From CAUZRD01 sp963582255 (GTDB lineage Bacteria > Pseudomonadota > Alphaproteobacteria > Rhizobiales > TMED25), in the NCBI GenBank assembly GCA_963582255.1, contig CAUZRD010000057.1, positions 1 through 11,928 of the forward strand: DNA of 11,928 nt, given 5' to 3'. A model generated the notes under the pieces. That model did no database searches. It was not told the origin of the DNA and saw nothing but the letters and a program-made list of their open reading frames with translations. Of this stretch, positions 1 to 6,894 are shown in pieces; positions within the stretch are counted from its first letter, which is position 1; each line of letters starts with the position of its first letter. The position numbers were made by a program, and so were the translations under genes.

Positions 1-144
1 TGCATCACCACCAATGGTATCAGCAAGCGCCATCAACTTCCCAACCTTGCACGCATCCTCACTGCCAAGGCCCGCAGCTTCGAGTGCCCTTGTTATAAAC
101 GTTGCAAGATCTTCAACACTTACTCTCCGACCTGTCTCACTCAT
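1..144 (-). CDS. Ldh2-family (malate/L-lactate dehydrogenase type) oxidoreductase, N-terminal fragment
   Basis: Only the first 48 codons are inside the window; the gene runs off the left edge on the minus strand. The fragment starts MSETGRRVSVEDLATFITRA and continues with a helical stretch in which 'LEAAGLGSEDACKVGKLMALAD' like spacing is seen. This resembles the N-terminus of the NAD(P)-dependent Ldh2/YlbC/YiaK family, where a 'L..AG...E.A..VA..L..AD..G..SHG' pattern precedes the catalytic His, which would lie just outside. Members reduce or oxidise 2-oxo/2-hydroxy acids (malate, lactate, ureidoglycolate, diketogulonate, sulfolactate), so the substrate cannot be named. The start ATG at 144-142 is preceded by GAGGAAA at a workable distance. 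It is divergent from the DUF1330-cupin operon, with 143 bases between them. Assignment rests on a short stretch and is moderate. Confidence 0.6.
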   Translation of the reverse strand, partial: MSETGRRVSVEDLATFITRALEAAGLGSEDACKVGKLMALADTIGGDA

Positions 145-287
145 GGTCTATTTCCTCAAAATTATGCATCTGACAATGATAAAAAATACCTGCATACCGG
201 CTGGCAATGAACACATAAGCTCTTGTACAACTTTCGAAAACCGCACCGCCACTGGCGTGAGCGCGAATAACATACTAGGAGAATCTT
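145..287. promoter_or_regulatory. Divergent intergenic region with TTGTACAA palindrome
   Basis: This 143-base gap lies between two divergent start codons, so it must carry promoters for both directions. A perfect 8-base palindrome, TTGTACAA, sits at 223-230, roughly in the middle. Such a short dyad could be an operator for a GntR/LacI-type regulator, but no regulator gene is visible in the window and I find no second copy. I could not assign convincing -35/-10 pairs for either direction. The location is firm as an inter-promoter region; the operator role is speculative. Confidence 0.3.
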
Positions 288-578
288 ATGCCCGCATATT
301 GGATTGCCCGTGCCAGAATAAATAAGCCCACTGCGTATAAGCTCTACACCGACATCGCCGGTGACGTTATCAAAAAATTTGGCGGCCATTTTCTGGCCCG
401 CGGTGGTGACTACAAAATAGTTGAAGGTGAGACAATTTACACACGCCATGTCGTTGCTGAGTTTCCAAGCATGGATGATGCGGTTGCCTGCCACTCATCA
501 AACGCTTATCAAGATGCTGCAGCAAATCGCAAAAATGGTGGCGGCGATGTTGAAATCATCATTGTCAACGGCATATGA
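288..578 (+). CDS. DUF1330 domain-containing protein
   Basis: A 96-residue protein that matches the whole-length pattern of the DUF1330 family (dimeric alpha-beta barrel, ferredoxin-like fold). It shows the opening MPAYWIARARI, a Y-x-x-Y helix region near residues 16-20, the GGHFLARGG turn near 32-40, the EG near 46-47, and the final strand (VEIIIVNGI). The start ATG is well supported by AGGAGA at 277-282. Family members are small cytoplasmic proteins of unknown biochemical function, often next to catabolic dehydrogenases. Here it is the first gene of an apparent operon with a cupin and a beta-hydroxyacid dehydrogenase. The family call is confident; no function is known. Confidence 0.9.
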   Translation: MPAYWIARARINKPTAYKLYTDIAGDVIKKFGGHFLARGGDYKIVEGETIYTRHVVAEFPSMDDAVACHSSNAYQDAAANRKNGGGDVEIIIVNGI

Positions 579-628
579 CATACATATCCGGTAAAGCTGC
601 ACGCCAGTACGTAGTTGAAGGAGCAAGC

Positions 629-1036
629 ATGTCCACAGCAACAATCATTAAATTTGATGACCGGCCAAATTTTGATCGCGGTGATGGCGTCTCTACCGCC
701 CTTCTAGTTGGCAAGGCCAACGCCGAAGGAACGCTTTTTACATCCGGATACACCACATTTCCTGCAGGACGAGCGGCTCCAATGCACCATCACAATTGCT
801 GTGAGCAGGTACTCATTATCGAAGGAGATGCGGAGGTTGAATGTGGTGGACAGAAAACGCTACTTAAGCCAATGGATACTTCCTATATTCCAGCCGAAGT
901 TCCCCATCGCTTTAACAATGTCGGTGATGGCCCCCTCACTATTTTCTGGATCTATGGTGCAACCCATGTCACACGCACATTCACCGAGACCGGCAAAACC
1001 GTCGATCATCTCTCACCCGGAGACAAGGTCACGTGA
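629..1036 (+). CDS. Single-domain cupin protein
   Basis: A 135-residue cupin. Motif 1 is seen as G47...H53-x-H55...E59...G66 (within APMHHHNCCEQVLIIEG) and motif 2 as P88...H93...N97, giving the usual three-His/one-Glu metal site (H53, H55, E59, H93). The Cys57-Cys58 pair between the ligands is a little unusual. Small cupins like this are metal-dependent isomerases, dioxygenases or sugar/acid-binding proteins; the sequence does not decide. I chose the ATG at 629 because GAAGGAG (617-623) stands five bases before it. A longer reading from the ATG at 575, overlapping the DUF1330 stop as ATGA, would add 18 residues (MTYISGKAARQYVVEGAS) without an evident ribosome binding site. The end overlaps the next gene by four bases. 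Confidence 0.85.
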   Translation: MSTATIIKFDDRPNFDRGDGVSTALLVGKANAEGTLFTSGYTTFPAGRAAPMHHHNCCEQVLIIEGDAEVECGGQKTLLKPMDTSYIPAEVPHRFNNVGDGPLTIFWIYGATHVTRTFTETGKTVDHLSPGDKVT

Positions 1037-1923
1037 GTACTAGGATGCGAGATGTCGCCGTATTAGGACTGGGACAAATGGGGAGTGGCATTGCCCGGCA
1101 CCTGGATGAGGCCGGCTATCTTGGCGCGGCTTGGGACCCGCGCCCGCAGGCCATTATAACCTTCGCAAACCGTAATGATGTTCGGGTTGGAGAACCAGCA
1201 CAGATTGCATCGTCTAGCCGATGCATAATTTTTGTGGTCCCGAGTACCAAGGAGATTGAGGAAACGCTTACCGGCCCACACGCCATGTTAGATAAAATCG
1301 AGCCACAAAGTGTGATCTTTGATCTAACCACATCCGATCCGACAGAAAGCCGCCGGCTTGCGAGCAAGGCCAAAGAGCGCGGGATCGACTATATTGATTG
1401 CGGGATGACGGGCGGAGCCACTGGTGCTGATGCTGGAACTCTAACCTTGATGGCGGGCGGTGATTCAGAGGTGATCGAGCACTACGGTGATATTCTAGCC
1501 ACTTTTACCAAACAGGTCATTCATGTCGGCCCACAAGGCGCCGGCCATGCCCTAAAACTAATTCACAACATGGTGCTGCACACATCTTTTCTTGCTAATT
1601 GCGAGGGCGTTCGTGCTGCCGAGCGTTTCGGTATAGATGCCCAAACGGTGATCGATGTCTTCAATGCCGGAAATGCAAGAAGCTACTCATCTGAGGTTCG
1701 TTTTCCCAAGCACATCCTGTCTGGCACGTGGGATGCACGCTCGCGTGTTTCTAATTTGGAAAAAGACGTACGCATGGCGGCTCAAATGTCGAAAACACTG
1801 GGTGCACCCACACCTTATGGTAACCTGACCGCAGATCTTCTCAAGCGAGCGCTTGACGCAGGTATGGCCGACACAGATTTTTCGCATCTGTTCAAAGTGT
1901 TTGACGATCTGACCGACGAATAA
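1033..1923 (+). CDS. NAD(P)-dependent oxidoreductase, 3-hydroxyisobutyrate dehydrogenase family
   Basis: A 296-residue member of the beta-hydroxyacid dehydrogenase superfamily (3-hydroxyisobutyrate, tartronate semialdehyde, 6-phosphogluconate type). The N-terminal Rossmann fold has GLGQMG at 12-17. The substrate-binding signature is DCGMTGGATGADAGTLTLMAGG at about 122-143 (here split: DCGMTGG then ATGADAGTLTLMAGG), and the catalytic lysine region is GHALKLIHN with K175 and N179. The C-terminal all-helical domain is complete, and the length is normal. The reaction is reversible oxidation of a 3-hydroxyacid to the semialdehyde or oxoacid; the exact substrate is unknown. The GTG at 1033 overlaps the cupin stop (GTGA), implying translational coupling, with AAGG at 1025-1028. 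An ATG at 1045 is an alternative start, but AGG abuts it directly. Confidence 0.88.
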   Translation: MSTRMRDVAVLGLGQMGSGIARHLDEAGYLGAAWDPRPQAIITFANRNDVRVGEPAQIASSSRCIIFVVPSTKEIEETLTGPHAMLDKIEPQSVIFDLTTSDPTESRRLASKAKERGIDYIDCGMTGGATGADAGTLTLMAGGDSEVIEHYGDILATFTKQVIHVGPQGAGHALKLIHNMVLHTSFLANCEGVRAAERFGIDAQTVIDVFNAGNARSYSSEVRFPKHILSGTWDARSRVSNLEKDVRMAAQMSKTLGAPTPYGNLTADLLKRALDAGMADTDFSHLFKVFDDLTDE

Positions 1924-1954
1924 GCCTTATTAATCGAAAAGTTCCGACACAACC

Positions 1955-2695
1955 CTACTCCACCGGCGGCCACAGGCGCTGGCCAACAGTAGGTGATCCC
2001 GGTGCGTGTATCGTGTACTCAACTACCCGCGAGGTCCACTCACCCTTCTGCAGCGCTAGGGATTCGTGAGGTTCTTCGAAATTCTTCATCCGCGCCTCAA
2101 TTGACGTGAACTCATAAAGCACAGAGTGCGTTGCCCAGCCTGCTATACAAGAGAGTTTTCGCGTGCGCATCGCACCAGGCATCCGCGCCATGTGAGGAAG
2201 GCGGTATTGTGCATACCAGCCCCCAAGATCTATCTCGTCTTCAGTTGTTGCCACCCTGAAACTCCCGGTCTGGATGGCAGGTCCCGGGGTTCCCCCAGGA
2301 TCACACTGGCCATATTCAGGGCCCGTGACACGCTCCTCTTCAACAAACACGCAAGCTCTTACACCCTCGCGTTCAGACAGTTTATAACGAGTTTCATCGT
2401 TCTGTTCAGATTCATAGAACGGAGATCCGGATCTAAAAAAAACATGAGGCGATACAGCGCCTACTAAAACCACAAACTGGGTACCTGTACCCATTTCTTC
2501 ACCTGGCCCCCGCGGCAGCCTCTCGCCCAATGCCTCCATCGCCTCACCACCACCTACATGCTGGTAGTGAGCGGCCCAGGCAATTCCTGGATGCTGTAAA
2601 AGCCCGGGCAGATAGGTGCCATGCAACCACTTATGATGCTCTACACGCATGTCCTCAGGCAAATCATACCAAGTAGACCAAATACCATTATCCAC
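1955..2695 (-). CDS. Unrecognised protein with two related halves (probable duplicated alpha-beta barrel)
   Basis: A 246-residue soluble protein with no signal peptide or membrane segment that I cannot name. It appears to be an internal duplication: the pattern W-x5-LP-x5-PG occurs at residues 23-37 (WLHGTYLPGLLQHPG) and again at 160-174 (WYAQYRLPHMARMPG). Each copy is preceded by a strand-like segment (IWSTWYDLP; GSFRVATTEDE) and followed by beta-rich sequence. This is how duplicated ferredoxin-like (dimeric alpha-beta barrel, EthD/DUF1330-like) proteins look, so a binding or isomerase-type role is possible but not shown. A Gly/Pro-rich linker (about 125-145) joins the halves. The GTG start at 2695 has AGGAGA about nine bases upstream. 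The gene converges on the dehydrogenase (31-base gap) and diverges from the DctP gene. Confidence 0.75.
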   Translation of the reverse strand: MDNGIWSTWYDLPEDMRVEHHKWLHGTYLPGLLQHPGIAWAAHYQHVGGGEAMEALGERLPRGPGEEMGTGTQFVVLVGAVSPHVFFRSGSPFYESEQNDETRYKLSEREGVRACVFVEEERVTGPEYGQCDPGGTPGPAIQTGSFRVATTEDEIDLGGWYAQYRLPHMARMPGAMRTRKLSCIAGWATHSVLYEFTSIEARMKNFEEPHESLALQKGEWTSRVVEYTIHAPGSPTVGQRLWPPVE

Positions 2696-2909
2696 GATGT
2701 CTATCTCCTGCTCTGATGCGGTTTCATATTTTTTCTATCTGCCAATCAATATAGCACGAACCTCGAACAGACAGTAATATAACCAGCAACATGATCGCCG
2801 ATGCGGTCTTTTCTGCCATATTAGCGAGAAAAAAATTCATTGTAAGAGATATATCCATTGCCTACTCGCACGAGATAGGGTGGTGACAAGAGCATTTCAG
2901 GAACATCAC

Positions 2910-3845
2910 ATGGCACCAATTAAAATCCATTTCGTTGGCTATCATCCAGAAACCTCGGTCCAGGCCCGTGCAGTGCGAATTATGGAAGATCATCTAAAAA
3001 GCTATCTTGGAGACGAAATTGACTTTCGTTTTGATCCAGACATTGGCTTGCTTGGCGGCAAAGCCGTCGACCTTTTAGACAAAGTTGAAACTGGTGAATT
3101 CGACCTTTGCTACTTTTATTCTAGCTATCTGACCGAGCGGGTGCCTGAACTTGGGCTGTTCGAACTACCATTTCAGATTTCCGACCGACAAAGCGCCTAT
3201 GAAATGTTGGACGGTGATTTGGGCTCAGTGCTTGGAGCTGCCATTAAAAAGAACACCGGCTACCGTTTGCTTGCCTCATGGGATAACGGCATTAGACATC
3301 TCTCAAACGGCTGTCATACAATTCGCACTCCAGCCGATTGTAACGGCCTTAAAATACGTACTGCACGCAATAAAATCCATCAAGCAGCTTTTAGCTCTAT
3401 GGGATTTGACCCTATATTTATCGACGTAAAGGACTTAAAAACCGCGGCTGCAAACGGAACTATCGATGCACAGGAAAACCCACTTACCAACATCGTCAAT
3501 TACGGTCTGGAGGACCATCACCCCTATGTAACTCTGACCGGACACCTGTTCGGCATCTCTGCGGTGCTCGCCAATGCAAAAGCCTATGATGCATGGCCTA
3601 CCAAAGTGCGCATAGCTATTGAACACGCACTATCCCATGCCACTGCCGCCCAACGTAAGTTTGCCGAGGAAATTGACGAGACCTGCTCGCTACACCTCAT
3701 GTCAAAAGGTATCGAAATCACTGAGCTTACCAACGATGAGCAAGCCTCTTTTTCTGATGCAGTGAACCCCATCGTTCAAACAGCCCGGGAACTCTTTGAC
3801 GAAGACCTTCTGGCAGTATTCGATGCCACTCGCAGCAGTGCTTAA
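2910..3845 (+). CDS. TRAP-type (DctP family) solute-binding protein lacking a signal peptide
   Basis: A 311-residue protein with clear DctP hallmarks: ELPFQISDRQSAYEML (about 85-100), the SWDNGIRHLSN strand (123-133), IRTPADCNGLKIR ending in the conserved ligand-binding Arg (R150), and the GTIDAQENP signature (183-191). DctP proteins bind carboxylates, sugar acids or related solutes in the periplasm and pass them to DctQM. Here the protein begins MAPIKIHFVGYHPE, directly at the first beta strand, with no hydrophobic leader. The ATG at 2910 has AGGAA six bases upstream. A GTG at 2880 would add ten polar residues. The frame is open back to the stop at 2775-2777 but holds no other standard start and no hydrophobic stretch. 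No DctQ or DctM gene is adjacent. A cytoplasmic ligand-binding role or a recently lost leader are possible. Confidence 0.85.
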   Translation: MAPIKIHFVGYHPETSVQARAVRIMEDHLKSYLGDEIDFRFDPDIGLLGGKAVDLLDKVETGEFDLCYFYSSYLTERVPELGLFELPFQISDRQSAYEMLDGDLGSVLGAAIKKNTGYRLLASWDNGIRHLSNGCHTIRTPADCNGLKIRTARNKIHQAAFSSMGFDPIFIDVKDLKTAAANGTIDAQENPLTNIVNYGLEDHHPYVTLTGHLFGISAVLANAKAYDAWPTKVRIAIEHALSHATAAQRKFAEEIDETCSLHLMSKGIEITELTNDEQASFSDAVNPIVQTARELFDEDLLAVFDATRSSA

Positions 3846-3956
3846 CATCAGATCGCATAGGTCAGCCAAAGAAGTACTATCTTAAATGCAAACAGAACCT
3901 AGCTCTGCCCCCGTCTCCGCTACCAAACAATTTTCCAAAATATCTGCGTAGATTAT

Positions 3957-3972
3957 AGTTCGGTAACGAACT
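3957..3972. terminator. Hairpin between convergent genes (weak terminator candidate)
   Basis: A perfect 6-base inverted repeat, AGTTCG / CGAACT, with loop GTAA (a GNRA-type tetraloop in the plus-strand RNA) lies between the DctP stop and the end of the minus-strand oxidoreductase gene. The convergent position suits a terminator acting in either direction, but no run of T follows on either strand, so intrinsic termination is not well supported. Confidence 0.3.
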
Positions 3973-3993
3973 GCCACCACCACATGATGCTTA

Positions 3994-5121
3994 TTATAAA
4001 TTAGCCATGAGCTCTTCGGGCTCGAGTGGGAAATTGACAACCTCCCCGCGCCTTGCCGAAAGATCCATTGCCATTGTCATCATCAAATTGCGATGTCCAT
4101 CTGCGGCAGTTGCATGGGGTGTCGACTGTCCAGTACATAAATGCTGATACCAGGAGTTTGTCTCTTCGCGCATTGGTCCCCAAAGCTGCCCGCCCTGCAT
4201 ATCGCCCGGCGGATAGGATGTGAGAAAATCAACATGGCGAGCAACCGGCGGAGTGTAATCACGAGTTGCATAGCCAGCACCCTGCGCCACATTTGAAGCG
4301 AGGACGAGATCGCGGTGTGTATCTTCAATATCGATTACCCCCTCCGTGCCGACAATGCCAATCTCCAGCCCATAGACAGACCCTGGCCAAACTTCCGGTA
4401 GCGCCCAGGAGATATTCATGCTCCAGATCGTGCCATCATCCATAGTAAAGATACCAAATGTGGAATCCTTTGTTCCCCAGCGCGAGAGCACTTTATCAAC
4501 CGAGCAGGCATAGACAGAGACCGGGCTTTTCCCCTCCATCAGCCACATGGACATATCGAGGCTATGGGTGCCGGAAACCACCATCGGCGTCAGATTGGAA
4601 CGCTCGTTAGTTTTGGAAACAGTCGCTATTGGAACCATGCGGTTCATGAAAGCTCGGGTAACAACGGAGTGGACATCGCCGATCTGACCAGTATCAAGTT
4701 TTTCCTTAATCGCCAGAAATCTGCGGCGGAACCTCTGAGTATAACCGATCACACAATCTATATTCGCAGCCTCAATAGCTTTGAGTATATTGGCCGACTC
4801 CACAGCGTCCGTTGCCAGCGGTTTCTCTATAAAAATGGCATGCCCCCTCTCAATTGCTGCCATGGTCGGACCGACATGGAGGTTTTCCTCCGTCGCGATA
4901 ATAACTGCATTGACCTCGGGGCGGTTGATTAGCTCCTGATAGTTCGTAGTAAAAAAATCAGCCTGAGTATCCTTCAAAAGCTCCTCGCCAACATCTGATT
5001 TAATATCGCACAGACCAATCCAACCTACCCCTGGATAATCCCGTGCAAGTTCAGCCCGGATACGCCCGATTGTCCCGCAGCCGATAACAGCAAGACCAAC
5101 TTCCTTCTTCACAGATGTCAC
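3994..5121 (-). CDS. Gfo/Idh/MocA family oxidoreductase (downstream copy)
   Basis: A 375-residue NAD(P)-dependent oxidoreductase of the Gfo/Idh/MocA family. The Rossmann fold carries GCGTIG at 14-19. The conserved EKP stands at 99-101 (K100 is the usual catalytic lysine), GYTQRF follows at 126-131, and GTHSLD at 184-189 supplies the usual active-site His (H186) and Asp (D189). Family members oxidise or epimerise sugars, inositols and related polyols; which one is not evident. The GTG start at 5121 is chosen because AGAGGTGAT, a strong match to the anti-Shine-Dalgarno sequence, lies a few bases upstream. It sits 57 bases downstream of a paralogue and is probably co-transcribed with it. The C-terminus (residues 330-375) shows the family's MTMAMDLSARRGEVVNFPL ending. 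Confidence 0.92.
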   Translation of the reverse strand: MTSVKKEVGLAVIGCGTIGRIRAELARDYPGVGWIGLCDIKSDVGEELLKDTQADFFTTNYQELINRPEVNAVIIATEENLHVGPTMAAIERGHAIFIEKPLATDAVESANILKAIEAANIDCVIGYTQRFRRRFLAIKEKLDTGQIGDVHSVVTRAFMNRMVPIATVSKTNERSNLTPMVVSGTHSLDMSMWLMEGKSPVSVYACSVDKVLSRWGTKDSTFGIFTMDDGTIWSMNISWALPEVWPGSVYGLEIGIVGTEGVIDIEDTHRDLVLASNVAQGAGYATRDYTPPVARHVDFLTSYPPGDMQGGQLWGPMREETNSWYQHLCTGQSTPHATAADGHRNLMMTMAMDLSARRGEVVNFPLEPEELMANL

Positions 5122-5178
5122 TTTATCACCTCTTTTTTTGAGATTTAGCTTTTATGCCTTCGCGAGACCCATTAGCCC

Positions 5179-6240
5179 TCAAGCCACCTTATCTCTGACC
5201 GAAGGATCATCATTAAAAGGCAGCGAAACAGGCTCACCGCGTTCAGCTGAAAGATCGGCGGCTATATAGACTTCCATCACCTTCCGCGCTTCTGACGGCT
5301 TAACCACGACTTCGCGATCAAGCGCGATGGCTTCAAGGAAGCTGATGGTCTCCTGAACCATCGGTCCGGCAAAGGTATGGCCAACCTGCTCGCCAGGCAT
5401 CGACGACATCGGAAATTCAATGCCGCGCTCCATACTCATCAGCGTAACATCTCTGTGGGTATCATCAATAATGAGCGCGCCCTCGGAGCCAACAATCTCC
5501 ATCACGGTTGAGGAATAGTTCGGATAGCTAGGTGGCAGCACCCAACCTGCTCCCACGCTGATCACCGTTCCATCGTCCATCGTAACCATGATGAATTGAC
5601 AGTCGGGCGAATTAAACTCCTTGATAAGAACTTTTTCCACCTGCTGAGAATAAACGCGCACAGGTTGGCGTGGTGCCAGGCACCACAGCGCATAATCAAG
5701 GTCGTGGGTCGCCTCCATCGCCGCAGGAGAAAGCCGGGTACGGCCAACAATACGCTTAGATAGCTCGCGCGTGATGTGGCGTGAAATCATGATACTAACC
5801 GGCTCACCAATCGTACCATCGAGCAGCTTTTCGCGGGTATAAACATATTTTGAGCGAAACCTCTGAGAGTAGCCGATGGTGAATTTAAGATTCTTCTCGA
5901 TCGCGATCGCAATCAGTTCATCAGCCTGGGCCAACGTCTGCGCTACCGGCTTTTCGAGCAGCACATGCTTGCCCGCAAGCAGGGCCGCTTTTGCCATTGG
6001 GAAATGCACATCTTCCGGAGTAGCCGAAATCATCACAGCACTGACTGAACCATCGTCAATGATGCGACGATAATCATCTGTTGCTACCTTGGCATCAGTG
6101 GCCTTAGCCATTTCGGCCAATCTATCCGGTCTGATCTCTGCAATATGCAGATCCTTTACCAAAGGATTAAGCGCACAGGTCTCTGCACGAATACCTCCAC
6201 ACCACCCGACACCGATTACGCCAACATTTATCTGTTTCAT
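5179..6240 (-). CDS. Gfo/Idh/MocA family oxidoreductase (upstream copy)
   Basis: A 353-residue paralogue of the gene downstream. It has the nucleotide-binding GVGWCG at 10-15, EKP at 96-98 (catalytic K97), GYSQRF at 123-128, and ATHDLD at 177-182 with H179 and D182 matching the active-site pair. Shared blocks such as TMDDGT, DDTHRD and GPM..ET show the two genes arose by duplication. The ATG at 6240 has GGAG five bases upstream. A longer in-frame reading back to 6276 would add twelve residues without a better binding site. It is likely the first gene of a two-gene minus-strand operon transcribed away from the Kor cluster. The two enzymes may catalyse consecutive or opposite redox steps on one substrate, or form a mixed oligomer; these are inferences. 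Confidence 0.92.
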   Translation of the reverse strand: MKQINVGVIGVGWCGGIRAETCALNPLVKDLHIAEIRPDRLAEMAKATDAKVATDDYRRIIDDGSVSAVMISATPEDVHFPMAKAALLAGKHVLLEKPVAQTLAQADELIAIAIEKNLKFTIGYSQRFRSKYVYTREKLLDGTIGEPVSIMISRHITRELSKRIVGRTRLSPAAMEATHDLDYALWCLAPRQPVRVYSQQVEKVLIKEFNSPDCQFIMVTMDDGTVISVGAGWVLPPSYPNYSSTVMEIVGSEGALIIDDTHRDVTLMSMERGIEFPMSSMPGEQVGHTFAGPMVQETISFLEAIALDREVVVKPSEARKVMEVYIAADLSAERGEPVSLPFNDDPSVRDKVA

Positions 6241-6335
6241 CCTAACTCCAATTGCATCGGCCGGGTTAACACCCAATCCCGATATTATCCGCCAGTAGTA
6301 CTGTCAGGCGTAAAAATTGTTTTCCAACCATCCTG

Positions 6336-6352
6336 TTGTCAAGTACCGACAA
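6336..6352. promoter_or_regulatory. Inverted repeat TTGTC-N7-GACAA overlapping a minus-strand TTGACA
   Basis: Five-base arms TTGTC and GACAA flank seven bases, about 100 bases upstream of the minus-strand oxidoreductase start. On the minus strand the element includes TTGACA (6342-6337), an exact -35 hexamer, though the expected -10 position 17-18 bases further on is only a partial match. A dyad over a -35 is a common place for an operator. Low confidence because the arms are short. Confidence 0.25.
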
Positions 6353-6421
6353 TGAATCGTGCTCAATCTTCCGCTAGGTTATGTATAGGGCCGCGTTCAG
6401 ATAGATTCCAAATCTTGTCGT

Positions 6422-6440
6422 CAAATATTGGGCAAATATT
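6422..6440. repeat. Direct repeat CAAATATT x2, 11-base period
   Basis: The octamer CAAATATT occurs at 6422-6429 and 6433-6440, separated by GGG, so the copies lie on the same face of the helix. This spacing is typical of tandem regulator half-sites, but in A/T-rich intergenic DNA an octamer pair may also arise by chance. Confidence 0.35.
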
Positions 6441-6534
6441 TTTGAATACGATCTTGCCAGCATTTATACCACACTTATGTGGCGTACCGCGTTGCTCATA
6501 CAGCTAACATTTTCCTCGGATGTTATCTTAACCG

Positions 6535-6563
6535 GTCTCAAACATTAAGCGCATTGCTGAGAC
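6535..6563. repeat. Inverted repeat GTCTCA-N17-TGAGAC
   Basis: Perfect six-base arms GTCTCA (6535-6540) and TGAGAC (6558-6563) flank 17 bases in the middle of the long intergenic region. It may be an operator or the base of a hairpin in a leader or small RNA. No T-run follows, so it is not a terminator candidate. Confidence 0.3.
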
Positions 6564-6894
6564 AGCCAGAAAACTAAATCTGCGTCAACGCTTGCAGGAA
6601 AGGTCGATTGGGCTTAAGAATTAATAAATCTCGCAGCGTATTTTTAGTAATTTCATGTTCAAAAACTATAATTACACAAAAATGAGCATTGATCTGTGAA
6701 CCTCCTAGAATTGTAGTGATCAGCGCTGGATTTGTTTGGAAAGTATGCTAGGCATTCTTGTCGATATTAATTACCTAAAGCCTTTGACATCATTTAGCGT
6801 TGTTCTCGAAAGGGATCGGTGCTCGTTGTAGATATGAACAGAAATTACCAGCCAATAGCATCGATCTTACCGATGCAGCGCGTATAGCAGGCAA

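Larger units (their letters stand above)
6241..6894. other. Long non-coding divergent intergenic region
   Basis: This 654-base stretch lies between the divergent starts of the Gfo/Idh/MocA operon and the Kor operon. It is visibly richer in A and T than the flanking genes and none of the reading frames looks like a known protein. I see short dyads (6336-6352, 6469-6482 with arms CCACA/TGTGG, 6535-6563), a direct repeat (6422-6440), and a TTGACA at 6784-6789 on the plus strand about 105 bases before the Kor operon start, whose matching -10 is poor. A short open frame ending at the TAA near 6622 (about 30 codons, ending LRQRLQERSIGLKN) could be a gene remnant. A small RNA or regulatory region is possible; nothing specific can be claimed. 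Confidence 0.6.

Noticed and set aside
575..628. Longer cupin start giving an ATGA overlap with the DUF1330 gene
   Set aside because: No clear ribosome binding site, while GAAGGAG is well placed before the ATG at 629. It remains possible but less likely.
2126..2467. 113-codon plus-strand frame opposite the two-halved protein
   Set aside because: The minus-strand gene has a good ribosome binding site and internal repeat symmetry; the plus frame looks like Cys/Arg-rich shadow sequence.
2714..2810. GATGCGGT occurring twice between the divergent genes at 2696-2909
   Set aside because: Only eight bases are shared, 80-odd bases apart, with no symmetry; chance is enough.
6784..6812. TTGACA as the plus-strand Kor promoter
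   Set aside because: The -35 hexamer is exact, but the position 17 bases downstream reads CGAAAG, a poor -10, so I did not list it as a promoter.
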